From positions 682,001 to 746,000 of the forward strand of contig NC_015562.1 of assembly GCF_000214415.1 (NCBI RefSeq): a stretch of 64,000 bases of DNA. Reading direction: 5' to 3'. The position numbers were made by a program, and so were the translations under genes. The DNA is from Methanotorris igneus Kol 5. GTDB lineage: Archaea; AGJL01; Methanococci; Methanococcales; Methanococcaceae. The notes under the pieces are model-generated. The model ran no database searches. It saw only the letters and a list, made by a program, of their open reading frames with translations, and had not been told where the DNA came from. Within the stretch, counting starts at the first letter, position 1. Each line of letters begins with the position of its first letter. Below are positions 28,910 to 39,608 of the stretch, piece by piece.

Positions 28910-30301
28910 ATGTTTATAAATGGAGAATGGATAAGAAGGGAAGATTTGGAAGTTATAAATCCATATTCATTAGAAGTTATTGATAAAATAACATCTTGCA
29001 GTAGGGAAGAGACAAAATATGCCATAGAGGTTGCTAATGAGCATAAAGATGTTATGAAAAATCTCTCCCCAACAAAAAGATACAATTTACTCTTCAAAAT
29101 TGCAGAAGAAATAAAGAAAAATAAAAAAGAACTGGCAAAAATTATCTCCCTCGATGCTGGAAAACCAATTAGACAATCCATAATTGAAGTTGATAGGACA
29201 ATAACAACCTTTAAACTCTCCGCATTTTATGCGAGGGAGTTGAGGGGAGAAGTCATTCCATCGGAGAGGCTAATTTTTACAAAGAGAGAACCAGTTGGTG
29301 TTGTTGGGGCTATAACTCCATTTAATTTCCCTCTTAATTTAGTAGCACATAAGGTAGGGCCTGCATTTGCTGGGGGAAATACCGTTGTCTTACATCCATC
29401 TTCAAAAGCCCCGCTTATAGCAATAGAATTGGCAAAAATTATTGAAAAGGTTTTAAAAAGTATGGATATTCCATTGGGGGTATTTAATTTAGTCACTGGA
29501 AGAGGGGAAGTTGTTGGGGATGAAATAGTAAAGAATGAAAATGTAAATATGGTTTCATTTACGGGAAGTGTCGAGGTTGGTGAATCTATAGCTAAAAATG
29601 CAGGAATGAAGAAAATAACGCTCGAATTGGGAGGAAGTAACCCACTTATTATTTTGAAGGATTGTGATTTGGAGAAGGCAGTTAATGCAACAGTTAAAAG
29701 CTCCTACCTAAACGCTGGGCAGGTTTGCATATCTGTTGGAAGGGTTATCGTTGAGGATGAGATTGCAGATGAATTTATAAAGAGAATTGTTGAAAAATCA
29801 GAAAGTTTAAAAGTTGGAGATCCACTTGATGAAAAAACTGATGTTGGGCCATTAATAACCCTTGAAAGTGCAGAAAGAGTTGAGAGTTTAGTCAATCAAT
29901 CAGTTGAGGAAGGAGGAAAAGTTTTATGTGGAGGAAAGAGGGAAAAAACCCTCTATTATCCAACAGTTGTCGAGATTGATGAAGACAACATATTGGCAAA
30001 GGTTGAGATATTTGGCCCAGTAACCCCAATAATTAGAGTTGAGGGTTTGGATGAAGCAATAGAGGTAGCAAATAACACCAAATACGGATTACATGCTGGT
30101 GTGTTTACCAATGACATAAATAAAGCCCTAATGGTTGCGGATGCACTTGAAGTTGGAGGGGTTATGATTAACGATTCCCCAACATTTAGACAGGATAACA
30201 TGCCATTTGGAGGCGTCAAAAAGAGCGGATTGGGAAGAGAAGGAGTAAAATATGCAGTTGAAGAGATGACAGAGATAAAAACAATTGTAATCAATAGGTA
30301 A
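28910..30301 (+). CDS. cofA: aldehyde dehydrogenase, lactaldehyde dehydrogenase CofA type
   Basis: 463 residues. NAD-dependent aldehyde dehydrogenase signatures: GAITPFNFPLNLVAHK, FTGSVEVGESI, the catalytic Glu in TLELGGSNP and Cys in YLNAGQVCISVGR, and EIFGPVTPI. In Methanocaldococcus the close relative oxidises lactaldehyde to lactate for F420 synthesis. The next gene is methanogenesis marker 3, an order I recall from M. jannaschii, which supports the call. A different aldehyde substrate cannot be excluded. Confidence 0.85.
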   Translation: MFINGEWIRREDLEVINPYSLEVIDKITSCSREETKYAIEVANEHKDVMKNLSPTKRYNLLFKIAEEIKKNKKELAKIISLDAGKPIRQSIIEVDRTITTFKLSAFYARELRGEVIPSERLIFTKREPVGVVGAITPFNFPLNLVAHKVGPAFAGGNTVVLHPSSKAPLIAIELAKIIEKVLKSMDIPLGVFNLVTGRGEVVGDEIVKNENVNMVSFTGSVEVGESIAKNAGMKKITLELGGSNPLIILKDCDLEKAVNATVKSSYLNAGQVCISVGRVIVEDEIADEFIKRIVEKSESLKVGDPLDEKTDVGPLITLESAERVESLVNQSVEEGGKVLCGGKREKTLYYPTVVEIDEDNILAKVEIFGPVTPIIRVEGLDEAIEVANNTKYGLHAGVFTNDINKALMVADALEVGGVMINDSPTFRQDNMPFGGVKKSGLGREGVKYAVEEMTEIKTIVINR

Positions 30302-30463
30302 AGGAAAATTTAAAAAACTTTGAAGGAGATATAAAATTTTAATTATCTATTTAATTATTAATTATTCATTATAATTATCCATTTTTATTAGAATTTCAAA
30401 GAATGAGCATTATTTCTCAAATTCTAAATAGTTATAAATGATTACAACGATTAGGTGGATTTT

Positions 30464-31963
30464 ATGAACGTAATTGTAAACGGAAAACCAAAATCAGGAG
30501 AAACTCTAAGAGATGTTATTAAAGACGAACCTTATGTAGATGGAGCAAATATCGTAATCATCAAAGGAAGTAAAAAGGAAGTGGAAGAAGAGGCAAAAAA
30601 ATATGTAATAAAAACAACGAAAGGTAGTATAACCATTGCAATAACAGAAAACAATGAAAGTTCAAAATTTTGGAAGGAAAATTATAAGCTTTTTGAAAAC
30701 AAAAACCTAAGATGGAAAAGTGGAGTAGATGTTTCCTTTGGGGCAATAACCATCGACTTAGACATCAGTCCAGAGAAAAAGCAGTTTAAGAAGTGGGATG
30801 TAGTTTTAAGTTTGTCTGGATTGGATAAGAACGAGGGACATTTGGTTTTTGTTAAAAAGGATGTTGAAGAGATGTATGGTTTGGAAAACCCAAAAATAGG
30901 TATTGTGGTCGGAGGGAAAAGAGTTATCTCAAATTTAACCAAAGGGGACAAAATTCTTTCCATTGAGCCGATAAGGGAGACAAAGGAAGAAGTTGATTAT
31001 TTAGTAACTAAGGATTTGAACTTAAAATTAGAAGATGGCTGGGAGATTTATACTTACTTTGAGGCAACATTTGATGGACTACCAAAGAGCGTTGAACATG
31101 CATTGGCTATAATGGAGGATGGATTTTTTGAAATATCCGAAAACACTAACACATACATTGCAGATTGTAGGTTGCAAACATTAATAATTGATGAGGAAAA
31201 CTTTAAGGATAGAGATAGGGGAGTTATAACTGTAAGAAACACAGGAAATGGCATTGGGAAGGTTTATATTTACAGAGAGGGAAGGGTTTCATCCTTATCC
31301 CACACGGTAGTTGGAAAGGTAACAAAAGGTATGGAATTAATTGATTTTTCAGAAGAAGGGATATTAACAGTAGTTACAAACCCAAAGAGATTAAATGCTA
31401 TTGGATTAACACAAAGAGAGGCAGAGGAGTTGTTTAAGGAATATGGCATAAAAGTTGTTAGAGAAGGGAATACAGATGATGACGCAATAGTAATTGAACA
31501 AATCCCAGAATACACAATGGATATATTAAAAACAAAAGAAGTTAAAGTTGTTGGAATTGAACCTGACAAGTTAGTTTGCATAGAGATATTTGATAAAGAA
31601 GCACCAATAACAGCATGGTATTTTAGAAAAACAACAGGATTGACAACGAGGAGAGTAGGAAAGTTGAAGGTTTACTTTAAACATAAGGATTTAATAATGT
31701 TTGAGGGTAACAAAGAGTATGCAAAAGGTCTTTTGCCAGAAAATACTCCAAAAGATAAAGTTGAGGCAAATACAATTGCAGTAACGAATATGGTTAAAAG
31801 ATATAAAGGTATGATTGGTGTTAGGTTGAGTGATAGTGACAAATTTGGTCCTACTGGGGAAACATTTGAGGGAACAAACTTAGTTGCTAAGATTGTTAAA
31901 AATGCAGAATATCTAATGAATGTTAAGAACGGAGATACTGTATATCTATTAGAAATAAAGTAA
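30464..31963 (+). CDS. methanogenesis marker protein 3 (UPF0288)
   Basis: 499 residues from ATG 30464, with AGGTGG upstream; the GTG at 30455 is within that site. It starts [19 protein letters not shown] with a TGS/ubiquitin-like look, and contains peptidyl-prolyl-isomerase-like (cyclophilin) segments such as [10 protein letters not shown] and [19 protein letters not shown]. The family occurs only in methanogens and relatives and is tied to methyl-coenzyme M reductase biology; exact role unknown. Confidence 0.88.
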   Translation: MNVIVNGKPKSGETLRDVIKDEPYVDGANIVIIKGSKKEVEEEAKKYVIKTTKGSITIAITENNESSKFWKENYKLFENKNLRWKSGVDVSFGAITIDLDISPEKKQFKKWDVVLSLSGLDKNEGHLVFVKKDVEEMYGLENPKIGIVVGGKRVISNLTKGDKILSIEPIRETKEEVDYLVTKDLNLKLEDGWEIYTYFEATFDGLPKSVEHALAIMEDGFFEISENTNTYIADCRLQTLIIDEENFKDRDRGVITVRNTGNGIGKVYIYREGRVSSLSHTVVGKVTKGMELIDFSEEGILTVVTNPKRLNAIGLTQREAEELFKEYGIKVVREGNTDDDAIVIEQIPEYTMDILKTKEVKVVGIEPDKLVCIEIFDKEAPITAWYFRKTTGLTTRRVGKLKVYFKHKDLIMFEGNKEYAKGLLPENTPKDKVEANTIAVTNMVKRYKGMIGVRLSDSDKFGPTGETFEGTNLVAKIVKNAEYLMNVKNGDTVYLLEIK

Positions 31964-32113
31964 AATTTTATATCCTTCTTCTTTTTTATTTGGGGGATTT
32001 TTACATTTAAAATTTTAAATAAATCAACACATAAAAAACTATTTAACACTAAGGATAAAAATTAATATGCTTTTGAGATTATTTAATATGGTATTCATAA
32101 AGGGAGGAATATT

Positions 32114-33277
32114 ATGGAGTGGAAGGCAGTTTGCCCATACAACCCAAAGCTAAAGTTGGAGGACATTTATATTTATGACACCACTTTAAGAGATGGGGAA
32201 CAAACTCCAGGGGTTTGTTTTACAAAAGAACAGAAATTAGAAATAGCAAGAAAATTAGATGAATTAGGGATAAAACAGATAGAAGCAGGGTTTCCAGTAG
32301 TTTCAAAGAAAGAGGCAGAATGCGTAAAAGCAATTGCAAATGAAGGTTTAGATGCAGAGATATTGGCATTGTCAAGAGTTTTAAAGGAAGACATTGACAG
32401 AGCATTGGATTGTGATGTAGATGGGATAATTACATTCATCGCAACGTCTCCACTGCATCTAAAATATAAATTAAAAAAATCATTGGAAGAAGTTGAAGAA
32501 ATGGGAATGAGGGCTATTGAGTATGCAAAAGACCATGGGTTGTTTGTGGCATTTTCAGCGGAGGATGCAACAAGAACACCAATTGAAGATTTAATAAGAA
32601 TTCACAAAAATGCAGAAGAGCATGGAGCAGATAGAGTGCATATAGCAGATACTACTGGTTGTGCAACACCACAAAGTATGGAGTTTATATGCAGTGAGTT
32701 AAAGAAAAACCTCAAAAAAGCCCACATAGGCGTTCACTGCCACAATGACTTTGGATTTGCGGTAATTAACTCAATTTATGGGTTAATTGGGGGAGCTAAA
32801 GCCGTCTCAACAACCGTAAATGGTATTGGAGAGAGGGCAGGAAATGCATCATTAGAAGAACTAATCATGGCATTAATAACATTATATGATGTTAAATTGG
32901 ACTTGAACCTTGAGGTTTTAACAGAACTTTCAAAAATGGTTGAGGAGTATTCAGGCATCAAATTGCCAAAAAATAAGCCAATTGTTGGGGAAATGGTATT
33001 TTATCATGAAAGTGGTATCCACGTAGATGCGGTTATTGAAAACCCATTAACTTATGAGCCATTTTTACCAGAGGTTATTGGGCAAAAGAGAAAAATTGTC
33101 CTTGGGAAGCACTCTGGTTGTAGGGCAATAGCATATAAGTTAAAAGAAATGGGTATTGAAGTTAGTAGAGAAGAGTTATGCGAGATTGTAAAGAGAGTCA
33201 AGGAAACAAGGGAGAAGGGAATTTTCATTGATGATGAAGTGTTTAAGAAAATCGTTGAGGAAGTAATAAGGAAATAG
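32114..33277 (+). CDS. aksA: homocitrate synthase AksA
   Basis: 387 residues, alpha-isopropylmalate/homocitrate synthase family. Seen: YDTTLRDGEQTPGVCFTKEQK, EAGFPVVSKKE, VHCHNDFGFAVINS with metal-binding His residues, NGIGERAGNASLEEL, and a C-terminal ESGIHVDAV, GKHSGCRA part. No regulatory leucine-binding domain follows, which with the length fits AksA rather than LeuA. AksA condenses 2-oxoacids with acetyl-CoA to extend the chain of coenzyme B. CimA is the main alternative, usually longer. Confidence 0.88.
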   Translation: MEWKAVCPYNPKLKLEDIYIYDTTLRDGEQTPGVCFTKEQKLEIARKLDELGIKQIEAGFPVVSKKEAECVKAIANEGLDAEILALSRVLKEDIDRALDCDVDGIITFIATSPLHLKYKLKKSLEEVEEMGMRAIEYAKDHGLFVAFSAEDATRTPIEDLIRIHKNAEEHGADRVHIADTTGCATPQSMEFICSELKKNLKKAHIGVHCHNDFGFAVINSIYGLIGGAKAVSTTVNGIGERAGNASLEELIMALITLYDVKLDLNLEVLTELSKMVEEYSGIKLPKNKPIVGEMVFYHESGIHVDAVIENPLTYEPFLPEVIGQKRKIVLGKHSGCRAIAYKLKEMGIEVSREELCEIVKRVKETREKGIFIDDEVFKKIVEEVIRK

Positions 33278-33475
33278 ATGAGTGCAAATAATGTGAATAA
33301 TCTATATGGCTCCGGATGCTATCAAAGAATTAAGTTATAAATGTGACATAGAAAAGAAATAATAAATATGTCATTAACAACCTTAATAACAAAATCAAAA
33401 TAAAAAGTTATTAATAATAGTTTTTTGTAATTTTAAAAATACCAAATAGCAAAAGAAAACGTAAGGAGGGAGAGG

Positions 33476-34381
33476 ATGGAAATAAACGGAGTAATTATAG
33501 AGGACACCTTTGCTGAAGCATTTCCAATATGGGTCTCAAGAATTTTAGTAACAGCAGCAACAGAAAGATTGGCAAAAATTGCTGCAACAGAAGCAACAGG
33601 ATTCGGGTGTTCAGTTATCATGTGTCCAGCAGAAGCAGGAATTGAGAAATACGTTCCACCAACAGAAACACCAGACGGAAGACCAGGATACATCATCCAA
33701 ATCTGCCACCCAAAGAAATCAGAATTAGAGCACCAAATGTTAGAGAGAATTGGGCAATGTATCTTAACCGCTCCAACAACAGCAGCATTTGATGCTATGG
33801 GAGATGAGGCAGAAGAGCAATTAAAAGTTGGATTTAAGTTGAAATTCTTCGGAGATGGATACGAGAAAAAAGACAAACTTGGAGACAGAACAATATACAG
33901 AATTCCAATCATGAGTGGAGAATTTATAACAGAGAGCAAATTTGGAGTTAAGAAAGGAGTTGCAGGTGGAAACTTCTTCATATTAGCAGAGAACCAAACT
34001 GCTGCTTTAGTTGCTGCAGAAGCAGCAGTTGATGCAATTAGCTCAGTTGATGGAGTTATAACACCATTCCCAGGTGGAATTGTTGCATCAGGTAGTAAAG
34101 TTGGTGCAAGCAATCCAAAATACAAATTCATGACTGCTACAACAAACCACAAAATGTGTCCAACATTGAGAGATGTTGTTGAAGACAGCGAAGTTCCAGA
34201 AGACGTAAATGGAATTTATGAGATTGTTATTGATGGAATTAGCGAAGAAGCAGTTAAAGAAGCAATGAAAGTTGGTATCTTAGCAGCAACAAAAGTTCCA
34301 GGAGTTAAGAAAATCACTGCTGGAAACTACGGTGGAAAATTAGGTAAATACCAAATAAAATTACATGACTTGTTCGAATAA
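33476..34381 (+). CDS. ftr: formylmethanofuran:tetrahydromethanopterin formyltransferase
   Basis: 301 residues, standard length. Starts [19 protein letters not shown] and contains [24 protein letters not shown]-type binding loops, [11 protein letters not shown] and [14 protein letters not shown]. It moves the formyl group from methanofuran to tetrahydromethanopterin, second step of CO2 reduction to methane. GGAGGGAGAGG precedes the ATG, a strong ribosome site. A DUF99 gene follows at 130 bases. Confidence 0.98.
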   Translation: MEINGVIIEDTFAEAFPIWVSRILVTAATERLAKIAATEATGFGCSVIMCPAEAGIEKYVPPTETPDGRPGYIIQICHPKKSELEHQMLERIGQCILTAPTTAAFDAMGDEAEEQLKVGFKLKFFGDGYEKKDKLGDRTIYRIPIMSGEFITESKFGVKKGVAGGNFFILAENQTAALVAAEAAVDAISSVDGVITPFPGGIVASGSKVGASNPKYKFMTATTNHKMCPTLRDVVEDSEVPEDVNGIYEIVIDGISEEAVKEAMKVGILAATKVPGVKKITAGNYGGKLGKYQIKLHDLFE

Positions 34382-34508
34382 ATTTACTATCACCTTATTT
34401 AATCTTCTTATTTTCTTGCAAATTAATTTCAATAATTTCAATGATTTATTTTATTTTCTTATTTTCTTTGAAAATATTCTTTTATTTGAATTTTTTAATG
34501 GGATTGCT

Positions 34509-35051
34509 ATGAAAGATGAGATTGGAGTTATAGGGTTTGATGACGCGCCTTTCTATAAAAATGATAAAACTGCTCTACTAATTGCCACGTATTTTAGAGG
34601 AAATAGAATATTAGATGGAGTATATTTCAAAAAAATCCAAAAAGATGGAAAAGATGCAACTGAGAAGATCATAGAAGTTGTTAAAGGAAAGCATTATCCA
34701 AAAATAAATGCGATATTTTTGTATGGGGTTACGTTTGGGGGATTTAATATAGCTGACATATTTAAAATTAATGAAGAAACAAAAAAGCCAGTTATTGTGG
34801 TGATAAGAAAAAATCCAAATAGAATAGATATGATAAATGCACTGAGAAAGTATTTTGATGATTGGGAAGAAAGAGCAAAATTATTAAACTCATTTCCAGA
34901 ACCAGAACCCCTTGAGGGAATTTATGTTCAATATGTTGGTATAGACAGGGAGGGAGTTAAAGAACTCATCAAAAAAACAAGGTTAAAGAGCAAAGTTCCA
35001 GAATGTCTTAGAGTTGCCCATTTAATTGGTAGAGGATTTTTGGAGTTATAA
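34509..35051 (+). CDS. DUF99 (UPF0215) family protein
   Basis: 180 residues from ATG 34509; the longer frame from 34365 overlaps ftr and reads as unlikely hydrophobic sequence. Starts MKDEIGVIGFDDAPFYKND, with LIATYFRGNRILDGV, FLYGVTFGGFNIAD and VRKNPNR-like IRKNPNR. Archaeal DUF99 proteins share the endonuclease V-like fold; activity is uncertain. Its stop codon is 5 bases from the leader-distal end of CRISPR array 1. Confidence 0.85.
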   Translation: MKDEIGVIGFDDAPFYKNDKTALLIATYFRGNRILDGVYFKKIQKDGKDATEKIIEVVKGKHYPKINAIFLYGVTFGGFNIADIFKINEETKKPVIVVIRKNPNRIDMINALRKYFDDWEERAKLLNSFPEPEPLEGIYVQYVGIDREGVKELIKKTRLKSKVPECLRVAHLIGRGFLEL

Positions 35052-35056
35052 TTAAT

Positions 35057-36059
35057 GTTTCCATCCTTGTTTTAATGGATGAGGTATTCAAACTTCGCAT
35101 ACTTAAGCTCAGCAGCCACAGGCAATCTTGGTTTCCATCCTTGTTTTAATGGATGAGGTATTCAAACGAAATTACTTGTTTGAAGAAAGAAAGTCAATTA
35201 GGGACGTGTTTCCATCCTTGTTTTAATGGATGAGGTATTCAAACACTTCCAAGGCTTTTCTGAAACATCTAATATGGTTAGTTTCCATCCTTGTTTTAAT
35301 GGATGAGGTATTCAAACAATCCAATATACGACCTTGGAAAAATTGAATTGCCTCGTTTCCATCCTTGTTTTAATGGATGAGGTATTCAAACACTAACTTC
35401 TTCCCAACTTCATTTCCGTTCTTGTCAAGTTTCCATCCTTGTTTTAATGGATGAGGTATTCAAACATTACATTCATAGGTCAAACATGGTTGAGTATCTT
35501 GGTTTCCATCCTTGTTTTAATGGATGAGGTATTCAAACTTATAGAGCGAAGACGGGGCGGGATGGGAGGGAGAGTTTCCATCCTTGTTTTAATGGATGAG
35601 GTATTCAAACAGAGGCATGGCATTGCCAGACGAATTAATGCAATATAGTTTCCATCCTTGTTTTAATGGATGAGGTATTCAAACAGGGAATGGGGGTTAA
35701 AGAAAATTATTGAATTAATGTTTCCATCCTTGTTTTAATGGATGAGATATTCAAACATATATCGCTGTGTGGTATTCTTATGTATGCGTTCGTTCCGTGT
35801 TTCCATCCTTGTTTTAATGGATGAGATATTCAAACATATATCGCTGTGTGGTATTCTTATGTATGCGTTCGTTCCGTGTTTCCATCCTTGTTTTAATGGA
35901 TGAGATATTCAAACATACTATCCACCTATTCGTTTTTTCATATGAAATTTGTTTCCATCCTTGTTTTAATGGATGAGATATTCAAACTAGCCACCAACTT
36001 CCAAGTAAAGTGGAGCAAAAAAGTTTCCATCCTTGTTTTAATGGATGAGGTATTCAAAC
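35057..36059 (-). CRISPR. CRISPR array 1: 14 repeats, 13 spacers
   Basis: Repeats are 37 bases; plus-strand form begins GTTTCCATCCTTGTTTTAAT and ends GATGAGGTATTCAAAC. Repeat starts: 35057, 35131, 35208, 35281, 35355, 35429, 35502, 35574, 35648, 35720, 35799, 35878, 35951, 36023. Spacers are 35-42 bases. Repeats 10-13 read GAGATATTC instead of GAGGTATTC. The spacers at 35757-35798 and 35836-35877 are identical. The conserved leader lies at the right end, so the crRNA precursor is made from the minus strand and the newest spacers are on the right. The array ends 5 bases from the DUF99 gene. Confidence 0.97.
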
Positions 36060-36480
36060 CCTATAACTTCATCCTTATTTTATACCCAAACTCCTATATA
36101 AATTTTTCTTTTTCAACATGATTTTTCTTACTGCATGATTATTAAAACCTTTATAATCTTAAAAACCCTAACGGGTTTTTAATCCCTCCTCGCTTCGCTC
36201 GGAGGAAGTAAGAAAGATTGTGCAAATTATTTATAAATCCAATGCACAACAACTCCAATAAATCTCAATAATTAGCGGAGATATTATACAATCCAAAACC
36301 AATCCAAACTTAAAACTACAAAAATAAAAACAAATAACTAAAATCTCCCAAAAATCTCAATTTTAATTTGAAAAAATTAGTAATACTTTTTCCCAATTTT
36401 CTAGTACCAAAATTCAACAACCCCTTTATAAAAGCAAGAAAAGTTAATTAGGTATTTTAATATCGGATATTAAATTCCCT
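36060..36480 (-). promoter_or_regulatory. CRISPR array 1 leader
   Basis: On the minus strand this ends in ...GGATGAAGTTATAGG directly before the first repeat, with a TATATAAA-type box at 36095-36102 (plus coordinates) about 40 bases away. It contains the hairpin AAAAACCC/GGGTTTTT at about 36159-36182 and a CCTCC-TCGCTTCGCTC-GGAGG palindrome at 36185-36205. The whole region is an inverted near-copy of 56537-56955. I see no gene in it. Confidence 0.8.
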
Positions 36481-36625
36481 AAGAGGCACTGCCGAGCGAA
36501 GCGAGGCAGTGCATCCGATTTGGATGAAACCTTTTTTAAAGGTTTCAGGTCAGTGCATCCCTTTTGATGAAACTTTTTTTAAAAGTTTCGATGAAACCTT
36601 TTTTAAAGGTTTCTTTTAGAGGTTT
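36481..36625. repeat. composite palindromic repeat, copy 2, with extra GAAACC hairpins
   Basis: Same three-hairpin unit as at 23971-24036 (GCACTGCC...GGCAGTGC at 36486-36512, then ATCC...GGAT, then GAAACCTTT...AAAGGTTTC), followed by two more GAAAC/GTTTC hairpins to about 36625. An inverted copy lies beside CRISPR leader 2 at 56455-56535. Confidence 0.8.
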
Positions 36626-36674
36626 CATTGGGAATTATGGTTAATAATATGTAGAATTATACAGTTAATTGCTT

Positions 36675-37541
36675 TTATTCAATTTCTCCAATTTTCATTG
36701 GTTTTTCTGGAATTAATCCATAAGGTCTATACATTACAAACAATATCAACAACAACCCTATCAATATCATCCTCAAATTTGCCGGTTCTATTGGTAAGTC
36801 ATAATTTCCTAAGATTTGAGTTCCTCTCTCAATCAAATCCACAATCAATACACCAACCAAAACCCCGTAATTGTTCGCCTTTCCCCCTATAATGACCATC
36901 ATCCAAATCAAGAATGTTATTATTGGCATGAACATATCTGGACTTATGTAGCCGAGATAGTGGGCATATAATCCCCCGGCAATCCCTGCAAGTGCTGAAC
37001 CAACACCAAGAGTTTTTGCTTTGATTAAGAAGGTATCTTTTCCTAATGCTTTAGTGGCAATTTCATCTTCCCTAACTGCCTTCATAAGCCTTCCAAATGG
37101 AGAATTAACGAGTTTTTCTGAAAATATAAACACTCCTATAAATGCAATTAATACGATAATAAGCATTGTTTTTAAGTCAAAATATTGTATATTAGTCCAT
37201 CCTGACGCCCCACCAGTCCATTTTTCGTTGTTGAATATTAGCCTTAAAATTTCCCCAAATGCAATTGTTACAATAGCGAGATAATCATCTCTCAATTTTA
37301 GAGAAGGTATTGAAATCAGAAAACCTGCAATTCCAGCAATTATTACTCCCAAAATTATGTTTAATGGGAATGGTAGGAATGGATTTGATAACGCTGCTGT
37401 ATATGCCCCAATAGCAAAAAATGCCACCTTACCAAAATTTGAAAGTCCAGTATATCCAAATTCAAGGTTTAAACTAACAGCAAGTATGGCAAATATCCCC
37501 GCATGAACAATAAAATCAAGGATATAGTTTGTTATGTCCAT
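36675..37541 (-). CDS. livM: branched-chain amino acid ABC transporter permease LivM
   Basis: 288 residues with about eight membrane segments. LivM features: FGYTGLSNFGKVAFFAIGAYTAAL, SIPSLKLRDDYLAIVTIAFGEILRLI, GRLMKAVREDEIATKALG (contact loop for the ATPase) and MMVIIGGKANNYGVLVG. It forms a channel with LivH, powered by LivG/LivF. None of those, nor a binding protein, is near; downstream there is only the CRISPR leader. The rest of the system must lie elsewhere or have been separated by rearrangement. Confidence 0.93.
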   Translation of the reverse strand: MDITNYILDFIVHAGIFAILAVSLNLEFGYTGLSNFGKVAFFAIGAYTAALSNPFLPFPLNIILGVIIAGIAGFLISIPSLKLRDDYLAIVTIAFGEILRLIFNNEKWTGGASGWTNIQYFDLKTMLIIVLIAFIGVFIFSEKLVNSPFGRLMKAVREDEIATKALGKDTFLIKAKTLGVGSALAGIAGGLYAHYLGYISPDMFMPIITFLIWMMVIIGGKANNYGVLVGVLIVDLIERGTQILGNYDLPIEPANLRMILIGLLLILFVMYRPYGLIPEKPMKIGEIE

Positions 37542-37569
37542 AATATCACCATTATAAAGCTTTCAACCC

Positions 37570-38415
37570 TTAAAATCTTATTGAGACAATAACCTCCCTG
37601 CTCCTTGGTCCATCGCATTCAACAAACAATATGGACTGCCAAGTGCCTAAAATCTTCCCATCTATTATTGGGATTGTTAAATCACTCTTTAAAAGACATG
37701 ACATCAAATGGGCTCTTGCATTATTGTCTATCTTATCATGATTATAATCCTCATCTTTTATAAGTTCTTTTAACATGTTTTCAATATCCTTTATAAGATT
37801 TGGCTCATTCTCATTAATTAAGAGACCAGCGGTTGTGTGTGGGACAAATATATTCAGCAATCCATTTTTTACATTTGACTCCTTTATAATTTTATTGATT
37901 TTTTCAGTTATGTCTATAATTTCAAACCTTTTATTGGTATTTATTGATAATGTTGAATAAATCATCTTGCATCCCCCGAATCTTCTAACAATCTCCTTTA
38001 CAATATCAAATGAACTGTGGAATGGGCATTTTGTATATTCTTTAACTTTAACAATCTCTGGGAATATGTTGTGTTTTGCCAACTCATTTTTTAATTCTTC
38101 AACATCAAATGTAGTTTGGTCTGGGCCAAGAACGATAACATCTGGTTTTATTTTTAGTATTGGCTCCAACTTATCTTTTAAACTCCCAAGAATGGCTTTA
38201 TCCACGGGTTTTAATGCTTCAACCATTCTCCTTCTCTGTTCTTCTGGTATTACTGGCTTTCTTCCCTTTATTTTTTTAACTGTTTCATCCCTTGCTATAA
38301 TGACAATTAACTCATCCCCAAGACTTTTTGCAAATTTTAGTGTCTCATAGTGTCCTGGATGGAGGAGGTCGAAGGTTCCTGCTGTTACTACAATCTTTTT
38401 CTTTTCTTTTTCCAT
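37570..38415 (-). CDS. fusion of RibL-type FAD synthase and YjbQ/UPF0047 domain
   Basis: 281 residues. Residues 1-148 are an archaeal RibL nucleotidyltransferase: [27 protein letters not shown] with the HxGH motif, [14 protein letters not shown] and VLGPDQTT. Residues 150-281 are a complete UPF0047 protein: [46 protein letters not shown] and [15 protein letters not shown]. The parts normally exist as separate proteins. At the join ([12 protein letters not shown]) an internal Met and a weak GGGGG suggest loss of an old stop codon. RibL adenylates FMN; YjbQ proteins have thiamin phosphate synthase activity. livM follows after 28 bases. Confidence 0.88.
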   Translation of the reverse strand: MEKEKKKIVVTAGTFDLLHPGHYETLKFAKSLGDELIVIIARDETVKKIKGRKPVIPEEQRRRMVEALKPVDKAILGSLKDKLEPILKIKPDVIVLGPDQTTFDVEELKNELAKHNIFPEIVKVKEYTKCPFHSSFDIVKEIVRRFGGCKMIYSTLSINTNKRFEIIDITEKINKIIKESNVKNGLLNIFVPHTTAGLLINENEPNLIKDIENMLKELIKDEDYNHDKIDNNARAHLMSCLLKSDLTIPIIDGKILGTWQSILFVECDGPRSREVIVSIRF

Positions 38416-38582
38416 AACTATCCCTGCAGAATTTTTAATCTATAGTTGCTCAATGAAATGGTGTGATTATTATCCATCTTAATTTCGATGAAATGGAACA
38501 CTCTTAAAATTATCTGAAATAATCAACGAATTATTTAAAATTATTTAAAATTTTGGGGTAGAGTATCATAATTATTGAGCAA

Positions 38583-39584
38583 TTATATCTCAACTTTTCT
38601 CTTTATTTTTGTGGCAAATATTGCATTCAATGCCCCAACAATCATAGGTCCTAAGGCAAACCCTTTTATGCCGAGTGTCAAAGGCCCTATTAAAAATGCT
38701 ATTAGTATTAAAACTGGGTGTAAGTCCGCTTCTTTTTTAACAACAAATGGTCTTATAACAAAGTCTGGTAATGTAGAAAGAAATACTGCCCCAAAAATGA
38801 AGATTTCTAATGCTTTTATATAATCTTCACTTATAATGTAGTATATTGTGAGTGGAATATAAACCGTCCAGCCCCCAACGATAGGAAGCAATGCAAACAA
38901 TCCCGTCAATATAGCCAAAAATAACGCATTTGGAACACCAATTAAATAATATCCTATCCCAGCAATAATACCAATTATCAATGAAGTGAAAGCATTTCCA
39001 ATGAATAAATTTTTGTATGATTCATTTAGATACTCCAAAAATATTTTTGTTTTGTATTGATATTCTTCTGGAACATGATATAATATGGCATCTTTAAGTT
39101 TGTATCCATCTTTGAGGAAGTAGTATGTTGTGAAAAAAATCATAACAATTTTTATTACTATATGGGGGAGGAGAGAAATTTGGTTTATCATGCTCTTAAT
39201 TGACGGCTTTATAAATTCCCATGCTTGAACTAAAAGTTGGTTAAACTCCCCCACTGAAGTTCTGTTAATACCAAAATAATTGAGCAATATTAGAATGTTG
39301 TTAGTTATAGCATTAGTATCGATTGTTTGCACATACAAGAGGATCTCTTTCAACACCACAAGCATTAAAATTACCGTTGGGATTGTGAAAAGTAATAGAC
39401 ATACAAGTGCTGATAAGGATTTTCCAAGATATGGCAACAATCTATCGTATATTGGCTTTGTCATATATGCAAATGCACATGAAAACGCTAAAACGTCAAT
39501 AAATGGCCATACCATGTAAAAACAAGATAAAAATACGGCAATGGCAATGATTCTTTTTAATAATTTAAATTCTTCAATGCTCAT
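38583..39584 (-). CDS. AI-2E/PerM family membrane transporter
   Basis: 333 residues with about seven or eight membrane segments in the UPF0118 pattern: paired segments at the N-terminus, a soluble part around residues 95-150, then IGVPNALFLAILTGLFALLPIVGGWTVYIP and PLTLGIKGFALGPMIVG. The archaeal substrate is not known. Its start is about 25 bases from MITE-like element A. Confidence 0.88.
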   Translation of the reverse strand: MSIEEFKLLKRIIAIAVFLSCFYMVWPFIDVLAFSCAFAYMTKPIYDRLLPYLGKSLSALVCLLLFTIPTVILMLVVLKEILLYVQTIDTNAITNNILILLNYFGINRTSVGEFNQLLVQAWEFIKPSIKSMINQISLLPHIVIKIVMIFFTTYYFLKDGYKLKDAILYHVPEEYQYKTKIFLEYLNESYKNLFIGNAFTSLIIGIIAGIGYYLIGVPNALFLAILTGLFALLPIVGGWTVYIPLTIYYIISEDYIKALEIFIFGAVFLSTLPDFVIRPFVVKKEADLHPVLILIAFLIGPLTLGIKGFALGPMIVGALNAIFATKIKRKVEI

Positions 39585-39608
39585 ACAACCACACTCTTCC
39601 TCACTGAT

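Noticed and set aside
33433-34152. 239-codon frame antisense to ftr
   Set aside because: A shadow of a strongly biased highly expressed gene; low-complexity Ala/Ser/Pro content and no ribosome site.
35451-36121. Open frames of 65 and 73 codons inside CRISPR array 1
   Set aside because: They are repeat translations (VSILVLMDEVFK recurring) with no ribosome site.
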